Below the pieces are notes generated by a model. It saw only the letters and a program-made list of their open reading frames with translations, was not told where the DNA came from and searched no databases. 64,000 nt of DNA from an uncultured Dehalococcoidia bacterium (GTDB taxonomy: Bacteria; Chloroflexota; Dehalococcoidia; Lucifugimonadales; UBA3495). The stretch's first letter is position 1, and each line of letters begins with the position of its first letter. Below, piece after piece: positions 33,685 to 42,559 of the stretch. A program made the position numbers and the translations under genes. The stretch lies in NCBI GenBank assembly GCA_958296385.1, contig OY282494.1, forward strand, positions 2,996,981-3,060,980, given 5' to 3'.

Positions 33685-34542
33685 ATGAACCAGCATGAGG
33701 TTTCAGAAGTTACGCGACGCGCGATTATTGACTTCTTGACGATTTCCGGAATAAATTGGGCAGGGGTATTGCGAGAGGACGAATTCCTTGGAAGGCTTTA
33801 TGATCTTACATCCATGCGCTCTACAGATAATAGGAGGGCAAACGCAGCGGGAGATATTATGCAACACCGCGCCGTTTTCATCGATTGGCGTGACGACTGG
33901 GTTTTCACCGATAGCAGATTCAACCTTCTGTACGCCCCGGATAACGAACTTTTGCGTTTCCTCTGCGAAACTGTTCATCCTGTAGTCAGGCCCGATGCAG
34001 ATGAAGTAAATAGGCTCGTGGCTGCGTATAATAGCCATTTAGTAGCCGACGGATGGTCAATCGTGGCGGCCCAGCAAATTTCGGGGAAACCCGTTTACGC
34101 TTCTCACAAGGTGGGACAGCGAGTACAACTTTTCGATGAACCTACCGGCTGGGAGAAAGTGGAGCGAGAGATCGGGGAAGCTCGCGATATGCTTCGAACT
34201 GCCAGGATAGAAGCACATTACCAAGCTGTCGGACTTTTTTGCCGTGAAGTTTTAATTTCCGTAGCCCAAGAGGTCTATTGCCCGGAGCGACACAAGACAT
34301 CAGACAATAAGACTCCCAGTGACACTGATGCAAACCGAATGCTCGAAGCATTCTTTAGCGCAGAACTGTCAGGTGGAACGAATGAAGAAGCCCGTGCTTA
34401 TGCTAAAGCGGCCCTCCGTCTGGCAGTTGGATTGCAGCACAAGCGAACCGCAGACTGGCGCACCGCCGCACTTTGTTTAGAGGCTACCATCTCAACGGTT
34501 AACATAGTAGCCGTGCTTGCCAATCAACGGCTCGGCATCTAG
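33685..34542 (+). CDS. AbiJ-like abortive-infection protein (AbiJ N-terminal domain 3 type)
   Basis: A 285-residue protein. Residues ~10-155 carry the pattern I associate with the AbiJ-NTD3 domain: RRAIIDFLTISGINWAG, FLGRLYDL, GDIMQHRAVFIDWRDDWVF, FNLLYAPDNELLRFLCETVHPVVRPD, ISGKPVYA. The C-terminal half is helical with a probable HEPN-like region, but no clear RxxxxH motif is visible. Known facts: AbiJ proteins abort phage infection in lactococci. The gene is clearly lower in GC than its neighbours, has its own promoter and AAGGAG site, and follows an R-M fusion gene, so recent transfer as a defence gene is likely. Confidence 0.68.
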   Translation: MNQHEVSEVTRRAIIDFLTISGINWAGVLREDEFLGRLYDLTSMRSTDNRRANAAGDIMQHRAVFIDWRDDWVFTDSRFNLLYAPDNELLRFLCETVHPVVRPDADEVNRLVAAYNSHLVADGWSIVAAQQISGKPVYASHKVGQRVQLFDEPTGWEKVEREIGEARDMLRTARIEAHYQAVGLFCREVLISVAQEVYCPERHKTSDNKTPSDTDANRMLEAFFSAELSGGTNEEARAYAKAALRLAVGLQHKRTADWRTAALCLEATISTVNIVAVLANQRLGI

Positions 34543-34609
34543 AGTTTCACGACAAGCAGGTGACTAAATTCGCCTACTGTCGGGGGGTGTTGCCATAACA
34601 CGGCCGGTC

Positions 34610-34972
34610 TTAGCCGGCTGCCGGGGCGGTGGCGGTGTGCTGCGGGCGTAGTTGGGCGTGGGTTGCGGTTAGTAGTTCGCGGAGTTGTTCGTCGATGGGG
34701 GGTGGTGGGTCGCCGGCGAGGGCTTTGCAGGCTAGTTTCTCGGCTAGGCGGGGTTGGTTGCAGTCCAGGGCCAGCCAGCCGGCGCTACGGTGGAGCACCG
34801 AGTTTCGCGGCTCATTGGGTTCGGTTATTTCCGCCAGGGCCTGGAGCTCCAGGTCGAGGGCTTGGGCGAACAGCTCCGACGCCTTTGCCTCGTCGCCATC
34901 GCGTTTCCGGGCCAGGTCGGCGAAAAACGCCGCTTCCATAGCCTTGCTGTGCAATTCATCAAGGGCGTTCAT
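34610..34972 (-). CDS. TPR-like small protein, cassette copy A gene 2
   Basis: A 120-residue helical protein with TPR-like repeats (ASELFAQALDLELQALAEI, SVLHRSAGWLALDCNQPRLAEKLACKALAG, IDEQLRELLTATHAQL). It is a paralogue of the protein at 35549. The start follows GAGG in GCCGAGGTTC, the same layout as its paralogue, and overlaps the stop of cassette gene 1 by 14 bp. I have seen this pair architecture in cyanobacterial-type genomes but know no function. Confidence 0.75.
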   Translation of the reverse strand: MNALDELHSKAMEAAFFADLARKRDGDEAKASELFAQALDLELQALAEITEPNEPRNSVLHRSAGWLALDCNQPRLAEKLACKALAGDPPPPIDEQLRELLTATHAQLRPQHTATAPAAG

Positions 34973-35492
34973 TTCTCTGAACCTCGGCGAGGGGATTTCC
35001 GAATTCTACCACGACGACATAGGTCTCCAAGTGCGGATGTTCACGCCGGTTAGCCTGCCGCAGCTTTTCCCTGACGCGCGCTCTGATAGCAGCGGCATCG
35101 CCATTCCGGATGCCGGATATTTCCAGGCCGGCCCGGTACTCGATACCGCCGCCGGACATTATCCCCAGCCAGTAATCAAAACCCGTGCCTCTGCGGGACG
35201 GCTCCAGAACAGCGTATCCGGTTTCGGCCTGGACAACCAGAATCGCGACTCCCAAAGCGCCGGTTTCGGTAGTGCGCTCCGCATCATTATAGGCCAAGTT
35301 GCGGGCCTGCTCGCTGGCCGGATGCCAGGTAAGCCGGTAGCTGCCGTCGTGGTAGCCTTGCACGGTAAGGCGGACGCCCGGCGTGTGGCCCTGCGATTCC
35401 AGGCACACGCCGCCGGCCTCGGCCAGCGCGGCGCCCATCGCCGGGGTGATGGCCGGGACATTGCCGGCGCTCAGTTCGTTCAAGTCAAGCAT
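34959..35492 (-). CDS. Conserved hypothetical protein, cassette copy A gene 1
   Basis: A 177-residue protein paralogous to that at 35904. Shared blocks are LDLN-L--G near the start, GVCLESQGHT, GVRLTVQGY, GALGVAILV, TGYAVLEPSRRGTGFDYWLG, ARLEISGIRNGD and YVVVVEFGNPLAEVQRNE. I choose the ATG at 35492 (MLDLNEL) because the -10 box TATAAT of the promoter covers the earlier ATG at 35516. No membrane helix or catalytic motif is obvious. It is always followed by the TPR-like gene. Confidence 0.72.
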   Translation of the reverse strand: MLDLNELSAGNVPAITPAMGAALAEAGGVCLESQGHTPGVRLTVQGYHDGSYRLTWHPASEQARNLAYNDAERTTETGALGVAILVVQAETGYAVLEPSRRGTGFDYWLGIMSGGGIEYRAGLEISGIRNGDAAAIRARVREKLRQANRREHPHLETYVVVVEFGNPLAEVQRNERP

Positions 35493-35514
35493 CGGCGCAG
35501 CATCATCCGGCGCC

Positions 35515-35542
35515 ATTATAGCCGGACTGACTTGCGGCGCAA
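35515..35542 (-). promoter_or_regulatory. Promoter of cassette copy A
   Basis: On the minus strand TTGCGC (35542-35537) and TATAAT (35520-35515) are 16 bp apart. The same boxes with the same spacing occur before copy B, so the promoter was duplicated with the genes. Confidence 0.6.
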
Positions 35543-35548
35543 ACGGGC

Positions 35549-35917
35549 TTAATCGGCTGCCGGGGCTTTGGCGGTTTGTTCCGGGCGTAGTTGGGCTTGG
35601 GATGCGGCTAGTAGTTCGCGCAGTTCCTCGGCAATCTCCGGGTGTGGTTCGCCGGCGAGGGCTTTGCAGGCCAGCTTTTCGGCACGGCGAAACTGTTTGC
35701 TGTTGAATGCCATCCAGCCGGCGCTGCGGTGGAGCACTGACCAGGTGGGTTCGGTGCGCTCGTCCTGCTCCTCCAGTTCTCTGATGGCGGCGAGTTCCAG
35801 TTCCAGCGCTTGAGCGTAAAGGCGGGTGGTCTGTTCGGTATTGCCCTGGGCTCGTGCCAGAATCGCTGCTTCCACGAGGTCCATGGCCTGATTGTGGGGG
35901 GTGTTAGCGCTGCTCAT
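35549..35917 (-). CDS. TPR-like small protein, cassette copy B gene 2
   Basis: A 122-residue paralogue of the protein at 34610. Shared segments are LYAQALELELAAIRELEEQ, WSVLHRSAGWMAFNSKQFRRAEKLACKALAGEP and ELRELLAASQAQLRPEQTAKAPAAD. The start at 35917 (MSSANT) follows GAGG in GCCGAGGTTG; an in-frame ATG 18 bp upstream is less well placed. It overlaps cassette gene 1 by 14 bp. Confidence 0.75.
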   Translation of the reverse strand: MSSANTPHNQAMDLVEAAILARAQGNTEQTTRLYAQALELELAAIRELEEQDERTEPTWSVLHRSAGWMAFNSKQFRRAEKLACKALAGEPHPEIAEELRELLAASQAQLRPEQTAKAPAAD

Positions 35918-36431
35918 TTCGGGCAACCTCGGCAAGCGGGCGACTGAACTCGACTACGATGACATAGGCCGGCAGCCTATTGTTGGAGAGGGCAAGCCGG
36001 TTCGTTTTCTCGCGTAATCTACTCCTGATTTCTCTGTCGTTACCCTGAAGGATACCGGAAATCTCCAGCCTTGCCTTGCGCTGGAAATAGGGTGCGTCAG
36101 ATTCGTCGCCCAGCCAGCGGTCAATGCGGGTGCCTAGCGCGGCCCGCTCGATTGTGGCGTAACCGATTTCCTGCCGGGTCAGCAAAATTGCGATGCCTTC
36201 TGCGCCGTTCTCCGTGGCTTCCCTGAGGTCTGCCCAAGTTCGGCGAACCTGGTCGGTAACCGTCGGCCATTCTAAAATATGATTGTTTCCGATATAGCCT
36301 CGCACAACGAGTTCGGTTCCGCTGGTATGGCCTTGCGATTCCAGGCATACGCCGGCGCACTGCGCCATCCCGCCGCCGGATTCCGGAGTAAGACCGGGCT
36401 GGCCGGCAAGCAAGTCGTTTAAATCCAGCAA
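35904..36431 (-). CDS. Conserved hypothetical protein, cassette copy B gene 1
   Basis: A 175-residue paralogue of the protein at 34959 (GVCLESQGHTSGTELVVRGY, EGIAILLTRQEIGYATIERAALGTRIDRWLG, ARLEISGILQGND, YVIVVEFSRPLAEVARNEQ). The open frame extends to 36515, but the TATAAT at 36480-36475 overlaps that region. The best start is TTG at 36431, behind AGGAAAG, which gives LLDLNDLL at the same place as copy A. The longer form would add a signal-like MALLSISQCGY; I think that is spurious. Confidence 0.68.
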   Translation of the reverse strand: MLDLNDLLAGQPGLTPESGGGMAQCAGVCLESQGHTSGTELVVRGYIGNNHILEWPTVTDQVRRTWADLREATENGAEGIAILLTRQEIGYATIERAALGTRIDRWLGDESDAPYFQRKARLEISGILQGNDREIRSRLREKTNRLALSNNRLPAYVIVVEFSRPLAEVARNEQR

Positions 36432-36474
36432 TCTATCTTTCCTGTACCCGCACTGACTGATTGAAAGCAGCGCC

Positions 36475-36502
36475 ATTATAGCCGTGCACGGCGCAAGCGC
36501 AA
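36475..36502 (-). promoter_or_regulatory. Promoter of cassette copy B
   Basis: On the minus strand TTGCGC (36502-36497) and TATAAT (36480-36475) are 16 bp apart, identical in sequence and spacing to promoter A. The upstream CCCGTTTGCGCCGCAAGT is also shared with promoter A. Confidence 0.6.
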
Positions 36503-36631
36503 ACTTGCGGCGCAAACGGGCGGGTAGTCCGTCAGGGCGCTCTCCGTTATGTTATTATGCCCCCGGTGCGGCGTTTGGCCGCCGGTTGGTTTTGCTTGCG
36601 TTTTGTGCGCTTTGCTTTTGAGGAGGTTGTT

Positions 36632-37618
36632 ATGGCTGGCAATTACACTATCAGCGTTGGCACTGTTGGGGGTGGGCTTTCGGTTAGCCCCGATGGTGGC
36701 GAGAGCTGGAACCGTATCCGCAATCCCTTGCCCACCGAGTGCAATATCCGCGCGCTGGCGGTTGACCCTAACGACCGGCATCGCATCTACGCCGGTTCCG
36801 ACAACGGGCTGTTCCGCTCCAACGACAACGGCTTTACCTGGGAGTACGTCGAGTCGCCGATGGACGACCTGCAAATCTGGTCGGTGGGCATCGACCCCGA
36901 CGACAGCGACACGGTGTTTGTCGGCACGCGGCCCAACGCTTTCCGCTCGCGGGATGGCGGCCAGTCGTGGGAGTCGCTGGACTTGGGCGTGCGGATGCCG
37001 TGTCCCATCGGGATTCCGCGCACGACCAACATCATCGTTGACCCGCGCGATACCCGCACGGTGTGGGCGGGCATTGAGGTGGACGGCGTGTATCGCAGCC
37101 TGGACGGCGGCGACAACTGGACGCGTCTGCCCGACCTGGGCCCCGACCCGTTCCACGGCGACATCCACGGGATGGCCCTCAAGCCCGGCCCGGAGTCGGC
37201 CATCTACTGCACCACGCCCTTTGGCATCTCCACCAGCAGCGACGAGGGCGAGAGCTGGGAGCTGCACGAGTTTCCCCGGTTCCACGCCGAGGACACCCGT
37301 TCCTACTGCCGGGGTATGGTCATCAAGCCCGACAATCCTAACGTGATGTTCGTCGGCAACGGCGACACTATCCCCGGGGTTACCGGCGCCATCCGCCGCA
37401 CCCGGGACGCCGGCGCGTCGTGGGACGCTCCGGAGCTGTCGGCCACGCCCAACTCGGTGGTGTACTGGTTCGCGGCCAGCGACCACGTGCCCGACGTGAT
37501 GGTGGCCGCCAGCATCTACGGCTACGTGTACGTCAGCAGCGACGGCGGCAACCGCTGGGACAAGCTGCAAAAAGAGTTCGGCGAAATCCGCTCGCTGGCC
37601 CTGACGCCCAACGAATAG
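36632..37618 (+). CDS. BNR/Asp-box repeat (sialidase-like beta-propeller) protein
   Basis: A 328-residue protein with seven Asp-box repeats spaced around the propeller: SPDGGESW, SNDNGFTW, SRDGGQSW, SLDGGDNW, SSDEGESW, TRDAGASW and SSDGGNRW. Such VPS10/sialidase-like propellers are either glycosidases or photosystem-assembly-like/scaffold proteins. The catalytic Arg triad of sialidases is not evident, and no signal peptide is present. AGGAGG at 36621-36626 fixes the start at 36632. A hairpin terminator follows. Confidence 0.85.
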   Translation: MAGNYTISVGTVGGGLSVSPDGGESWNRIRNPLPTECNIRALAVDPNDRHRIYAGSDNGLFRSNDNGFTWEYVESPMDDLQIWSVGIDPDDSDTVFVGTRPNAFRSRDGGQSWESLDLGVRMPCPIGIPRTTNIIVDPRDTRTVWAGIEVDGVYRSLDGGDNWTRLPDLGPDPFHGDIHGMALKPGPESAIYCTTPFGISTSSDEGESWELHEFPRFHAEDTRSYCRGMVIKPDNPNVMFVGNGDTIPGVTGAIRRTRDAGASWDAPELSATPNSVVYWFAASDHVPDVMVAASIYGYVYVSSDGGNRWDKLQKEFGEIRSLALTPNE

Positions 37619-37641
37619 GCCCGGCGAACCGTTGGCAAGCA

Positions 37642-37669
37642 TAGCCCCTCTCCGTGAGGAAAGGGGCTA
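37642..37669 (+). terminator. Hairpin after the BNR-repeat gene
   Basis: TAGCCCCT (37642-37649) pairs with AGGGGCTA (37662-37669). No long U-run follows, so it may act as a weak terminator or 3'-end stabiliser. Confidence 0.45.
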
Positions 37670-37685
37670 ACTTTCCCGGTCTGAT

Positions 37686-37796
37686 AATGTCATTCTGAGC
37701 GCAGCGAAGAATCTCGATGTCGTAGCAGCGGCGTTGTCCCCAAAGTGTGCGCTACGCTATCGAGATTCTTCGCTGCGCTCAGAATGACATTGGGGT
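37686..37796. repeat. Dispersed inverted repeat, full copy
   Basis: The left arm GTCATTCTGAGCGCAGCGAA starts at 37689 and the right arm ends TCAGAATGAC at 37789. It is in the gap between the BNR gene and the hydrolase at 37865. Confidence 0.88.
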
Positions 37797-37864
37797 TAGA
37801 ATGGCAGGACGGGAAAACGACTAATGAGGCGAGTTAAGGTCATCTTTGATGTTGGAGCATACCG

Positions 37865-38734
37865 ATGCCTACGTTTGATTCCGACGGCGTGCGTATTTTT
37901 TACCAGTCCACCGGCGCGGGGTTTCCGCTGATTTGGAGCCACGAGTTTGCCGGGTCTTACGAGAGTTGGGAGCAACAGGTGCGCTATTTCAGCCACCGCT
38001 ACCGGGTCATTACCTACAACGACCGGGGCTATCCGCCGTCGGACGTGCCGGACGACCCGGCGGCCTATTCGCAGGACATCACCATCGAGGACTTGCGTCG
38101 TCTGATGGACCATCTGGGGCTGGAGCAGGCGTATATCGGCGGGCTGTCCATGGGCGGCAACGTGGCGCTCAACTTTGCGCTGCGCTATCCGGAGCGGTGC
38201 CAGGCCATCATCGTGGCGTCGGCGGGTTCGGGCACTACGCACAACGCGGCGTTTCGCGCCGGCGGTGAGGCGATGGCGGCCCGGCTGCTGGCCGAGGGGA
38301 CGCCGCCGGTGATGAAAGACTACGGCAGCGGCCCCACGCGGGTGCAGCTGCGGCGCAAAGACCCGCGCGGCTACGACGAATTCATGCGCCTGCTGCTGTC
38401 CCACAACGCACGCGGCGCCGCCCTGACCTTTCGCGGCGTCCAGCTGACACGCCCCACCATCGACCGTCTAATCCCGCAGCTGAACGCGCTGCAAGTGCCG
38501 ACGCTGATTATGATTGGCGATGAGGACGACCCCTGCGTGGAGCCGAGCATTATGCTGAAACGGCACATCCCCCGCAGCGGCCTGGCCGCGCTGCCCCAAT
38601 GCGGCCACGCCATCAACCTGGAGGAACCCGCCCTGTTCAATCAGCTGGTGTCCGATTTCCTGTCCGCCGTGGAGGCGGGCAAGTGGGCCGAACACCCGCT
38701 GGGCGACACCCCTTACAGCACCGGCTCCCGGTAG
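37865..38734 (+). CDS. Alpha/beta hydrolase
   Basis: A 289-residue alpha/beta hydrolase. WSHEFAGSYESWE holds the oxyanion region. The nucleophile is Ser in GLSMGG (about residue 96), the acid lies in MIGDEDDPC, and the histidine in QCGHAINLEEPALF. The pattern is closest to 3-oxoadipate enol-lactonase/haloperoxidase-like enzymes, but the reaction is not determined. The start is the first ATG after a weak upstream site. It is convergent with the LLM oxidoreductase at 38763, with only 28 bp between stops. Confidence 0.87.
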   Translation: MPTFDSDGVRIFYQSTGAGFPLIWSHEFAGSYESWEQQVRYFSHRYRVITYNDRGYPPSDVPDDPAAYSQDITIEDLRRLMDHLGLEQAYIGGLSMGGNVALNFALRYPERCQAIIVASAGSGTTHNAAFRAGGEAMAARLLAEGTPPVMKDYGSGPTRVQLRRKDPRGYDEFMRLLLSHNARGAALTFRGVQLTRPTIDRLIPQLNALQVPTLIMIGDEDDPCVEPSIMLKRHIPRSGLAALPQCGHAINLEEPALFNQLVSDFLSAVEAGKWAEHPLGDTPYSTGSR

Positions 38735-38762
38735 AGCGCTTGGGCCGGTATCCGTCCTGCCG

Positions 38763-39665
38763 TTACCGGCCCCAACCGATGGGGATGACTTCGCGGAACC
38801 GGCGCATTGCCTCAATGTGCTGGTCAACGGAGCTGAGGGGGCCGCGGCGGGCCTCGGCCATCAGGTGGGTGGCGCCCATGCTGCGCCAGCCCTCGGCCTC
38901 GGCTTGCCATTCCTCCGGCGATTTGCCGGGCATCCGCAGGCGGCCGGCCAGGCCCACGTCGGACGGCTGCCGGCCGGCCTCGGCGATGTAGGTTCCCATC
39001 TTGTCCAGCACCGCGCGGGCGGTGTCGTCGGGGCCAAAGCTGGGGAACCAGCCGTCGCCCATCCGGGCGATGCGACGCAGCACGACGTCGCGGGGCACCG
39101 GGCCGGCCGTGCCGCCGGCGCCAAACCACACCGGGATGGGCCGCTGGACGGGCAAGGGGCGGATGCCGGCGGCCCGCACTGTGTGCCAGCGCCCCTCAAA
39201 GTCCACCACCTCTTGCGTCCACAAGGCGCGCAGCAGGTCAATCTGCTCCTCGGAGCGGCGGCCCCGATTCGTAAAGTCCTCGCCCAGGGCCTCAAACTCC
39301 ACGTGATTCCAGCCCACTCCGATGCCCAAAGTGAGTCGGCCGCCGCTGAGTACGTCAATCTCGGCGGCCTGCTTGGCGACCAGGGCGGTTTGGCGCTGGG
39401 GCAGGATGAGGATGCCGGTAATCAGGCGGATGCGGGACGTGATGGCGGCGGTGAACGCCAGGGTAGTCAGCGACTCGTGGATGACGCTGTGGTGGGTGTA
39501 GTAGTGGTCTTGCACGTGCCGGTGGTGCGCGGGGTCGGCGCCCAGCACGTGGTCGGCAATAAACAGGTAGTCAAACCCCATCCCCTCCACCGCCTGCACG
39601 TACTCCCGAATCGCGCCGGCATCGGGGCCAATCTCAGTCTGCGGGAAAATAGCGCCAATCTGCAT
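38763..39665 (-). CDS. LLM-class oxidoreductase, F420-dependent type
   Basis: A 300-residue luciferase-fold enzyme. MQIGAIFPQTEIGPD at the N-terminus, ADHVLGADP, RIRLITGILILPQRQTALVAKQAAEIDVLSGGRLTLGIGVGWNHVEFEALG and IPVWFGAGG are typical of the TIGR03619-like F420-dependent group. It probably uses F420H2 or FMNH2 on an unknown substrate. The start at 39665 follows GGAG. It is shorter than the other LLM enzymes here and belongs to a different branch. Confidence 0.88.
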   Translation of the reverse strand: MQIGAIFPQTEIGPDAGAIREYVQAVEGMGFDYLFIADHVLGADPAHHRHVQDHYYTHHSVIHESLTTLAFTAAITSRIRLITGILILPQRQTALVAKQAAEIDVLSGGRLTLGIGVGWNHVEFEALGEDFTNRGRRSEEQIDLLRALWTQEVVDFEGRWHTVRAAGIRPLPVQRPIPVWFGAGGTAGPVPRDVVLRRIARMGDGWFPSFGPDDTARAVLDKMGTYIAEAGRQPSDVGLAGRLRMPGKSPEEWQAEAEGWRSMGATHLMAEARRGPLSSVDQHIEAMRRFREVIPIGWGR

Positions 39666-39863
39666 AGTGTTGTTCTCCAATGATAACGGTTTCCGACGAT
39701 AACGGTTGCCGATGGTATCAGTTTGCGATTGTACCACTCCGGCCGCGATGGACTGCCGCCGGTGTGCTAGGATTACGCCCATCAATCCTATGTCGTCAAT
39801 CCAATCGTCAGCAATCCAATGATAATCGCCACGCCTAACCATTCGCCCCCAGGAGGCATTGCC

Positions 39864-40973
39864 ATGACTACGCAGCAGCCCATCCGCATCGGACTGATTG
39901 GCGCGAACATTCACCAGGGCTGGTCGCCGCGCGCGCATCTGCCGGCGCTGGCCGCCCATCCCGACTTTGACCTGGCCGCCGTGTGTACCACCCGGCAGGA
40001 ATCGGCGGATGAGGCGATGGCCGCTTTCAGCGCCGGCGCCGCTTACGACGACTACAACCGGATGCTGGCGGAGGGCAATTTGGACGCCGCCACCATCTCC
40101 CTGCGGGTGCCGAGCCACTACGAGCCGACGATGGCGGCGCTGCGGGCCGGCAAGCACGTGTTCACCGAGTGGCCCCTGGGCCGCACTACCGCCGAGGCTG
40201 TCGAGATGGCCGGCGCGGCCCGCCGGCAAGGTGTCAAGACGGCGGTAGGACTGCAAGCCCGGGCCAACCCGACCGTCGCTCACCTGCGCAATCTGGTTGC
40301 CGACGGCTACGTGGGGCGGGTGATGACGTGCCACGTCCGCTTGATGCGCGAGGGCGTGCTGGCCCGGAACTCCGGGCGCACCTGGCAGCGGGACAACGCG
40401 CTGGGCGCCCACACTTTGACCATCGCCTGCGGCCATACCATCGATGCGCTGTGCAGCATCGTGGGCGACTTTGCCGACGTTGCCACCGTCGTCAGCACGC
40501 AGGCCACCACCTGGCACGAAACCGACACCGGACAGGATTTGGCGGCTACGTCGCCGGACAACATTCTGGTCAGCGGCAACCTGCAAAACGGCGGCGTGGC
40601 GTCCGTGCAAATCGGCAGCACCCCCTGGGCCGGCAGCGGCTACCGCATGGAAATCTACGGCGACAAAGGCACGCTGGTTGCGGTGTCGCTGGACTCGCCG
40701 CAGCTGAAAGAGGTTGCCATCCGGGGCGCCCGCGACGGCAGCAACGACTTGCAGGATTTAGTCGCCGCCGAGGATTTAATCCTGGCGCCGGAGATGCCGG
40801 CTACCGAAGCCTACAACGTAGGCCAGCTGTACAGCCGTTTCGCCGCCGCCATCCGGGGCGCCGCCAGCGCCGAGCTGCCGCTGCCCGACTTTGACCACGC
40901 CGTAAGCCTGCACCAGTTCATCGACGCCATCCGCCAGTCCAGCGACGAGGGGCGGCGGGTTGCCGTAGCCTAA
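39864..40973 (+). CDS. Gfo/Idh/MocA-family oxidoreductase
   Basis: A 369-residue NAD(P)-dependent dehydrogenase. The Rossmann motif is IRIGLIGANIHQGW. HVFTEWPLG replaces the usual EKP loop, as in Gal80p-like proteins, which keep the fold. The C-terminal alpha/beta domain contains GHTIDALCSIVGDF and YRMEIYGDKGTL. AGGAGG at 39851-39856 fixes the start. The missing Lys of the EKP motif may mean a regulatory or altered role; substrate unknown. Divergent from the LLM gene at 38763. Confidence 0.87.
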   Translation: MTTQQPIRIGLIGANIHQGWSPRAHLPALAAHPDFDLAAVCTTRQESADEAMAAFSAGAAYDDYNRMLAEGNLDAATISLRVPSHYEPTMAALRAGKHVFTEWPLGRTTAEAVEMAGAARRQGVKTAVGLQARANPTVAHLRNLVADGYVGRVMTCHVRLMREGVLARNSGRTWQRDNALGAHTLTIACGHTIDALCSIVGDFADVATVVSTQATTWHETDTGQDLAATSPDNILVSGNLQNGGVASVQIGSTPWAGSGYRMEIYGDKGTLVAVSLDSPQLKEVAIRGARDGSNDLQDLVAAEDLILAPEMPATEAYNVGQLYSRFAAAIRGAASAELPLPDFDHAVSLHQFIDAIRQSSDEGRRVAVA

Positions 40974-41009
40974 GGCGTTACCGGCAAAACGGTACAACCC
41001 CCCATCATC

Positions 41010-41124
41010 CCCCAATGTCATTCTGAGCGCAGCGAAGAATCTCGATGACGTAGCAACGGCCTTTCTCTCAAAGTGTGCATTGCCTCGTCGAGATTCTTCG
41101 CTGCGCTCAGAATGACATTGGGGG
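41010..41124. repeat. Dispersed inverted repeat, full copy
   Basis: The left arm from 41016 and its reverse complement ending near 41119 frame ~45 bp. It lies between the convergent Gfo/Idh and LLM genes, where it can act as a bidirectional terminator. Confidence 0.88.
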
Positions 41125-41151
41125 TGACGTTCAGTCCGTAACCGCGCCGGG

Positions 41152-42405
41152 TTAGTCGGCGGTGTTGGTGGCGGTGGCGGCGTTGTCCACGATGGGGCGG
41201 TTGGTGGAGGCGTCCACCTCAAAGGGCGAGTACAGCTCCAGCTCTTTGCCCATCTCGCGGACGGCGGGGATGACCTCCTCGCCCATCAGCCGCAGGCTGC
41301 GCATCTGGTCCTCGTGGGTCATGGCGCCGTCGCCGTCCCAGAAAAACACGCTGCCGGGCCGCAGGTATTCCAGCACCTCGCGAATCTTGGGAATCACCGT
41401 CTTGGGCGTGCCGGCGATGATGGTGCTGTCGGCAACCTGGTCCTCGTAGGGGCGCCGGTTGGTGCCAAAGCGTCCGGCGGGGCCGAAAGCCGACGCGGAC
41501 AGGCGCCGGGAGTTGCGGGAGGTGTGGCCGGGCAGGTTCATAATGGCGGGGTTGATGCCGCCCTCGTTGCCGGCCAGGAATGGATTGCTCACGCCGGACA
41601 GATACTTGCGGGCCACTTCCTCGGCCTTCTCCTCGGTTTCGTCAACGTGTACTTTCCACAGATAAGCCACGTTCTGCGTGCCGGACTCGTAGCCATGCTC
41701 GGCGGCGGTGTCGTGGTAGAGCTGGAACGCCTCGCGGGTCGGCTCCAGCTTGGTGGCCAGCAGCACCAGCGGATAGCGCTTCTCGGCGCACCACTTCACC
41801 GTCTCCACCGACACGGTGGACGGAATCCAGACCTGCGGGTGCGGCTCCTGCAACGGGCGCGCCCAGGGATTGACGTAGCGATAGTGGAAGTGCTTGCCCT
41901 CCCAGCGCCAGGGGCCGGGGTCGGTCCACGCCTTGATGATAAGGTCGTGGGCTTCCTCAAACCGCTCCCGGTTGAAGTGCGGCGGCGAGTTGTGCGACCA
42001 GCTCTCCCGGCCGCCGCCGCGCACAAACCCCGACACCAGCCGGCCGTGAGAAATCATGTCAATCATGGAAAGCTGCTCGGCCAGCCAAAGCGGGTCGTCC
42101 CAGATGGGCAGCACGTTGCCCAGGATGATGATTTTCACCTTGTTGGTGATGCGGGCGAGGATGGATGCGCCGACGTTGGTAACGCCCTGCATACAGAAAG
42201 GCGTGGAATGATGCTCGTTAAGCATAACGGCATCAAAGCCCATCTCCTCGGCATAAACCTTCTCGTCCAGGTAGCGGTTGTAAAGCTGAGCGCCAACCGC
42301 CGGGCGGTAATGGCTGTTGGAAATACCCAAGTCAACGCTCTGCGTGCCCATCAAGCCGGAGTTCTCATCCTGCCAGGGCTGCTCAGTAAAATGGCCAATC
42401 AACAT
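41152..42405 (-). CDS. LLM-class flavin-dependent oxidoreductase
   Basis: A 417-residue luciferase-like monooxygenase. NEHHSTPFC is the substrate-pocket EHH motif. KVKIIILGNVLPIWDDPLWLAEQLSMIDMISHGRLVSGFVRGGG forms the flavin-site strand and helix. A long insert after the barrel carries the Asn-rich GGINPAIMNLPGHTSRNSRRLSASAFGP segment. AAGGAG lies about ten bases before the ATG. One of four LLM paralogues. The long-chain form resembles nitrilotriacetate/alkanesulfonate monooxygenase-type enzymes; substrate unknown. Confidence 0.9.
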   Translation of the reverse strand: MLIGHFTEQPWQDENSGLMGTQSVDLGISNSHYRPAVGAQLYNRYLDEKVYAEEMGFDAVMLNEHHSTPFCMQGVTNVGASILARITNKVKIIILGNVLPIWDDPLWLAEQLSMIDMISHGRLVSGFVRGGGRESWSHNSPPHFNRERFEEAHDLIIKAWTDPGPWRWEGKHFHYRYVNPWARPLQEPHPQVWIPSTVSVETVKWCAEKRYPLVLLATKLEPTREAFQLYHDTAAEHGYESGTQNVAYLWKVHVDETEEKAEEVARKYLSGVSNPFLAGNEGGINPAIMNLPGHTSRNSRRLSASAFGPAGRFGTNRRPYEDQVADSTIIAGTPKTVIPKIREVLEYLRPGSVFFWDGDGAMTHEDQMRSLRLMGEEVIPAVREMGKELELYSPFEVDASTNRPIVDNAATATNTAD

Positions 42406-42559
42406 AACGCGGCCTCTCCTTGCGGGGGGTAGGGGTTCGGGTGCGGGGGGACAGATGGATGGATAGATGGCGGCAGTGTAGCAGGCAGCAGGGGATGGGG
42501 CAAGGCAAGCCCGCCGTAGTGTACGGCGGGAGAGGTGGTTTTGCCGTTGCTGAGAGCGT

